This document shows, piece after piece, positions 61,545 through 64,000 of a DNA stretch of 64,000 bases. Below the pieces are notes generated by a model. That model was not told the DNA's origin. It ran no database searches and saw only the letters and a program-made list of their open reading frames with translations. The position numbers were made by a program, and so were the translations under genes. The first letter of the stretch is position 1, and each line of letters starts with the position of its first letter. This stretch comes from Paenibacillus assamensis DSM 18201 (lineage in GTDB: Bacteria > Bacillota > Bacilli > Paenibacillales > Paenibacillaceae), in assembly GCF_000422445.1 (NCBI RefSeq), contig NZ_KE383839.1:66321-130320 (forward strand), given 5' to 3'.

Positions 61545-61584
61545 GTGGAGGTAAGGCGATAATAAGGCGCGAGCAAAGTTGTCG

Positions 61585-61598
61585 ACTAGTATACAAAA
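61585..61598. promoter_or_regulatory. Second, degenerate GntR site before gntP
   Basis: ACTAGTATACAAAA matches the main operator core at 11 of 14 positions and lies between gntR and gntP. Confidence 0.4.
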
Positions 61599-61637
61599 AT
61601 ATTTCAGATTGATCGTACATCAAGGGAGGACATTCTG

Positions 61638-62999
61638 ATGAGCACGATTTTCGGTCTCAGTCATGAAGCAACATTGCTTGTTTGGACTTTTGTATCTATT
61701 GCATTCTTAATTGTCTTTATTGCGAAGTATAAGTGGAATCCTTTTGTTACTTTGTTATTGTCTGCATTAATGCTTGGTCTTCTTTCTGGTATGAATCCAT
61801 TGGATGTCGTGAAGTCCGTCATCGGCGGCGTCGGCGGTACGTTAGGTAAGATTGCGCTTGTTATCGGTCTCGGAACGATGCTAGGTAAGATGATGGCAGA
61901 GTCTGGCGGCGCGGAACGAATTGCAACAACACTCGTTGATAAGTTTGGTGCGAAGCGCGTTCACTGGTCGATGATGTTTGTAGGTTTTATCGTTGGTATT
62001 CCGGTATTTTTCGAAGTTGGTCTTATTCTATTGATTCCGATTGTGTTCACCGTTGCACGTAAAACGAACATGTCTCTCTTGCAAATCGGGATTCCGATTC
62101 TTGCTGGTTTGTCTATTGTACACGGTCTTGTACCACCACATCCGGCGCCAATGATTGCGATTGATGCATTCAACGCTGACCTTGGCATGACGATTTTGTA
62201 TTCCTTGATCGTAGGTTTGCCAGCTGCTATCATTGCTGGTCCTATCTTCGGTAAATATATTGGTAAGCGGATACAAGTTCAGCCGCCTGCAAATCTAGAA
62301 GAGCAATTTGCTGTCAAAGGCGACATTAAGCTGCCTGGATTCGGAATTACGTTGTTTACGATTCTTTTACCCGTTATTCTAATGTTAGCTGGTTCTGCGG
62401 CGTTAATTCTAGATCCAGATGCAACAAGTAGCTGGACGATATTCTTTGAGTTTATCGGTCATGAAGTCATAGCGTTGCTCATATCGGTCGTATTCTCCTT
62501 CTACTCGCTTGGCTTTGCTCGTGGATTCACGAAGGAAGATATTTCCCGCTTCAGCAGCGAATGTTTGGCGCCAACGGCAACGATTATTTTGATCATCGGT
62601 GGTGGCGGAGCATTCAAGCAAGTGCTTATTGATAGTGGAGTAGGTGGAGCGATTGCACAAATTGCAACACAAGCTAATGTAAATATTATTCTGTTTGCTT
62701 GGCTGGTAGCAGCACTTATTCGCGTCGCTACTGGTTCCGCAACGGTTGCGATGACAACGGCAGCAGGAATTGTAGCTCCTGTTCTAGCTATGAACCCAGG
62801 TGTAAATGTCGAGCTTGTTGTATTGGCAACGGGTGCTGGCTCGATCGTATTGTCCCACGTTAACGATGCAGGCTTCTGGATGGTTAAAGAGTTCTTTAAC
62901 ATGTCGGTCACACAAACGTTGAAGTCTTGGACCGTGATGGAGACGATACTATCTGTTGTAGCACTTGGTCTAATTCTTGCTCTCAGTATGTTCGTTTAA
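61638..62999 (+). CDS. gntP: Gluconate:H+ symporter (GntP family)
   Basis: A 453-residue permease with about 12 membrane segments. The GntP signature stretches are present: GLLSGMNPLDVVKSVIGG, a LGTMLGKMMAESGGAERIA loop near residue 90, HGLVPPHPAPMIAI near 160 and a C-terminal GAGSIVLSHVNDAGFWMVKE block. It imports gluconate for the kinase downstream. AAGGGAGGA precedes ATG 61638. A perfect hairpin follows before gntK. Confidence 0.92.
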   Translation: MSTIFGLSHEATLLVWTFVSIAFLIVFIAKYKWNPFVTLLLSALMLGLLSGMNPLDVVKSVIGGVGGTLGKIALVIGLGTMLGKMMAESGGAERIATTLVDKFGAKRVHWSMMFVGFIVGIPVFFEVGLILLIPIVFTVARKTNMSLLQIGIPILAGLSIVHGLVPPHPAPMIAIDAFNADLGMTILYSLIVGLPAAIIAGPIFGKYIGKRIQVQPPANLEEQFAVKGDIKLPGFGITLFTILLPVILMLAGSAALILDPDATSSWTIFFEFIGHEVIALLISVVFSFYSLGFARGFTKEDISRFSSECLAPTATIILIIGGGGAFKQVLIDSGVGGAIAQIATQANVNIILFAWLVAALIRVATGSATVAMTTAAGIVAPVLAMNPGVNVELVVLATGAGSIVLSHVNDAGFWMVKEFFNMSVTQTLKSWTVMETILSVVALGLILALSMFV

Positions 63000-63009
63000 A
63001 TAGAGGCAG

Positions 63010-63048
63010 TTCAAAAAGTCCGGATATCACGGACTTTTTGAATATGCA
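63010..63048 (+). terminator. Hairpin between gntP and gntK
   Basis: TTCAAAAAGTCCG pairs perfectly with CGGACTTTTTGAA over 7 nt. The T run lies inside the stem, so it may terminate partially or stabilise the upstream mRNA and reduce gntK levels. Confidence 0.6.
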
Positions 63049-63081
63049 ATAAAGGCAGTGGAAGGAAAGAAGGGTTATGTT

Positions 63082-64000
63082 ATGAGCAAAGTTCTATATA
63101 CGATCGGTATCGATATTGGTACAACGAGTACGAAGGCAGTTCTGTTTCAGGAAGATGGTACAGTCGTAGCAAAAGGCGGGGAAGAGTACCCATTATTTAC
63201 ACCTAATGCCACGATTGCAGAACAGAATCCGGAACAGATTTTTCAGGCGGTCATTCAATCGGTTAAACAGGTCATGTCGAATAGCAGCGTCTCTCCATCC
63301 GATATCCTATTCGTTTCTTTCAGCTCTGCGATGCATAGTGTTATTGCCGTTAATGCAGCAGGCGTTCCATTGACGCCTTGTATTACATGGGCAGACAATC
63401 GGAGTGCTGCTCATGCGGTGCGCTTGAAGCAGGAGATGAACGGACATGAGTTGTATCGCCGTACAGGGACGCCGATTCATCCAATGTCGCCGATTACGAA
63501 GCTAATGTGGCTGCGTGACGAAGAGCCGGAGCTGTTTGCGAAGACAACCAAGTTCATTTCGATTAAAGAATATGTATTTGCAAAGTTGTTCGGCAAATAT
63601 GTAGTTGATTACTCCATCGCATCTGCTACAGGCATGTTTAACTTGCAGCAGCTTGATTGGGACGAGGAAGCACTTCGAATTGCTGGTGTGGGTAGAGAAC
63701 AGCTGTCTGAGCTCGTGCCAACAACGCATCAGATGAAAGGATTGGATGGAGCATTCGCCTGTGAAATGGGCCTTGATCCTCAAACAACCTTTATTGTAGG
63801 CGCAAGCGATGGAGTATTGTCCAATCTAGGTGTCAATGCGATTCAGCCTGGAGTCGTAGCTGTTACAATCGGGACAAGCGGAGCGATTCGTACGGTAGTT
63901 GACCGGCCTGTGACTGATCCGAAAGGACGTACGTTCTGTTATGCGTTAACTGACAAGCACTGGGTAGTAGGCGGTCCGGTAAACAATGGCGGCATGCTAT
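63082..64000 (+). CDS. gntK: Gluconokinase (FGGY family), 3' end outside the window
   Basis: The frame is open from ATG 63082 (AAGAAGGG upstream) to the window end, 306 residues of an expected about 510. The FGGY N-lobe is clear: YTIGIDIGTTSTKAVLF (phosphate-1 motif), a CITWADNRSAAHAV block, and GASDGVLSNLGVNAIQPG with the catalytic Asp followed by TIGTSGAIRTVV. It phosphorylates gluconate to 6-phosphogluconate, the substrate of the dehydrogenase at the head of the operon. A related pentulose kinase is unlikely given the gene neighbourhood. Confidence 0.9.
   Translation, partial: MSKVLYTIGIDIGTTSTKAVLFQEDGTVVAKGGEEYPLFTPNATIAEQNPEQIFQAVIQSVKQVMSNSSVSPSDILFVSFSSAMHSVIAVNAAGVPLTPCITWADNRSAAHAVRLKQEMNGHELYRRTGTPIHPMSPITKLMWLRDEEPELFAKTTKFISIKEYVFAKLFGKYVVDYSIASATGMFNLQQLDWDEEALRIAGVGREQLSELVPTTHQMKGLDGAFACEMGLDPQTTFIVGASDGVLSNLGVNAIQPGVVAVTIGTSGAIRTVVDRPVTDPKGRTFCYALTDKHWVVGGPVNNGGML

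Noticed and set aside
1-64000. CRISPR arrays, prophage, IS elements, rRNA or tRNA genes
   Set aside because: I saw no spaced direct-repeat arrays, transposase or phage structural frames, and no cloverleaf or rRNA-like segments.

Overview
The window looks like a low-to-moderate G+C, endospore-forming Bacillota chromosome, most likely a Paenibacillus or close relative. The evidence is a complete gerA-type germination operon, sigma-A style TTGACA/TATAAT promoters, strong AGGAGG ribosome sites, a perfect 7-1-7 Zur box and a Bacillus-type GntR operator. The assignment is an inference from gene content; no rRNA or tRNA gene was seen.

Layout. (1) 1-6.7 kb: the end of a siderophore operon of the NIS type (three IucA/IucC synthetases, an SbnG-like citrate synthase and an SbnH-like decarboxylase), resembling the staphyloferrin B pathway. 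It closes with a strong terminator. (2) 6.8-8.8 kb: a LysR regulator divergent from a small cupin, and an ArsR-like regulator. (3) 9.2-19.9 kb: a light-regulated carotenoid operon. A CarH-type B12 photoreceptor sits behind an array of five 11-bp direct repeats that overlaps its own promoter. Eight tightly packed genes follow: four CrtI/CrtN/CrtP-type oxidoreductases, a CrtM/CrtB synthase, a CruF-like hydratase, an acyltransferase and a glycosyltransferase. The operon is bracketed by decayed fragments of two unrelated genes whose intact copies lie elsewhere in the window. One of these relics appears to have become the operon's terminator. (4) 20-28 kb: a P-loop kinase-like protein, a GDPD phosphodiesterase, a small secreted protein and a 1709-residue repeat protein of spore-surface type.

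(5) 28.1-32.2 kb: a sulfonate uptake/desulfonation locus split into two divergent operons, tauD-ssuA and ssuB-ssuC. Both leader RNAs carry the same 25-nt hairpin, with one compensatory base-pair change, and in both the hairpin overlaps the 5' arm of an intrinsic terminator. This paired attenuator is the strongest candidate in the window for an undescribed regulatory system. (6) 32.6-44.8 kb: accessory genes. They include an HpaB-type monooxygenase, a broken stalk-domain gene, an orphan AAA ATPase, a Zur-controlled YciC/ZagA GTPase, SelO, a GNAT, two hypotheticals, an M43 metalloprotease, a gene split by duplication of a 5-bp unit, and a DUF418 membrane protein.

(7) 45-52 kb: a two-component system, gerAA-AB-AC and a YdjO-like zinc-ribbon protein. 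(8) 51.9-57 kb: an operon of an S41 peptidase, a 1046-residue GNAT fusion protein and an amidohydrolase. (9) 57.1-59.6 kb: aspartate ammonia-lyase and a small alarmone synthetase. (10) 59.7-64 kb: a gluconate operon (6-phosphogluconate dehydrogenase, GntR, GntP, and a gluconokinase cut by the window end) with a GntR operator and cre-like sites at its promoter.
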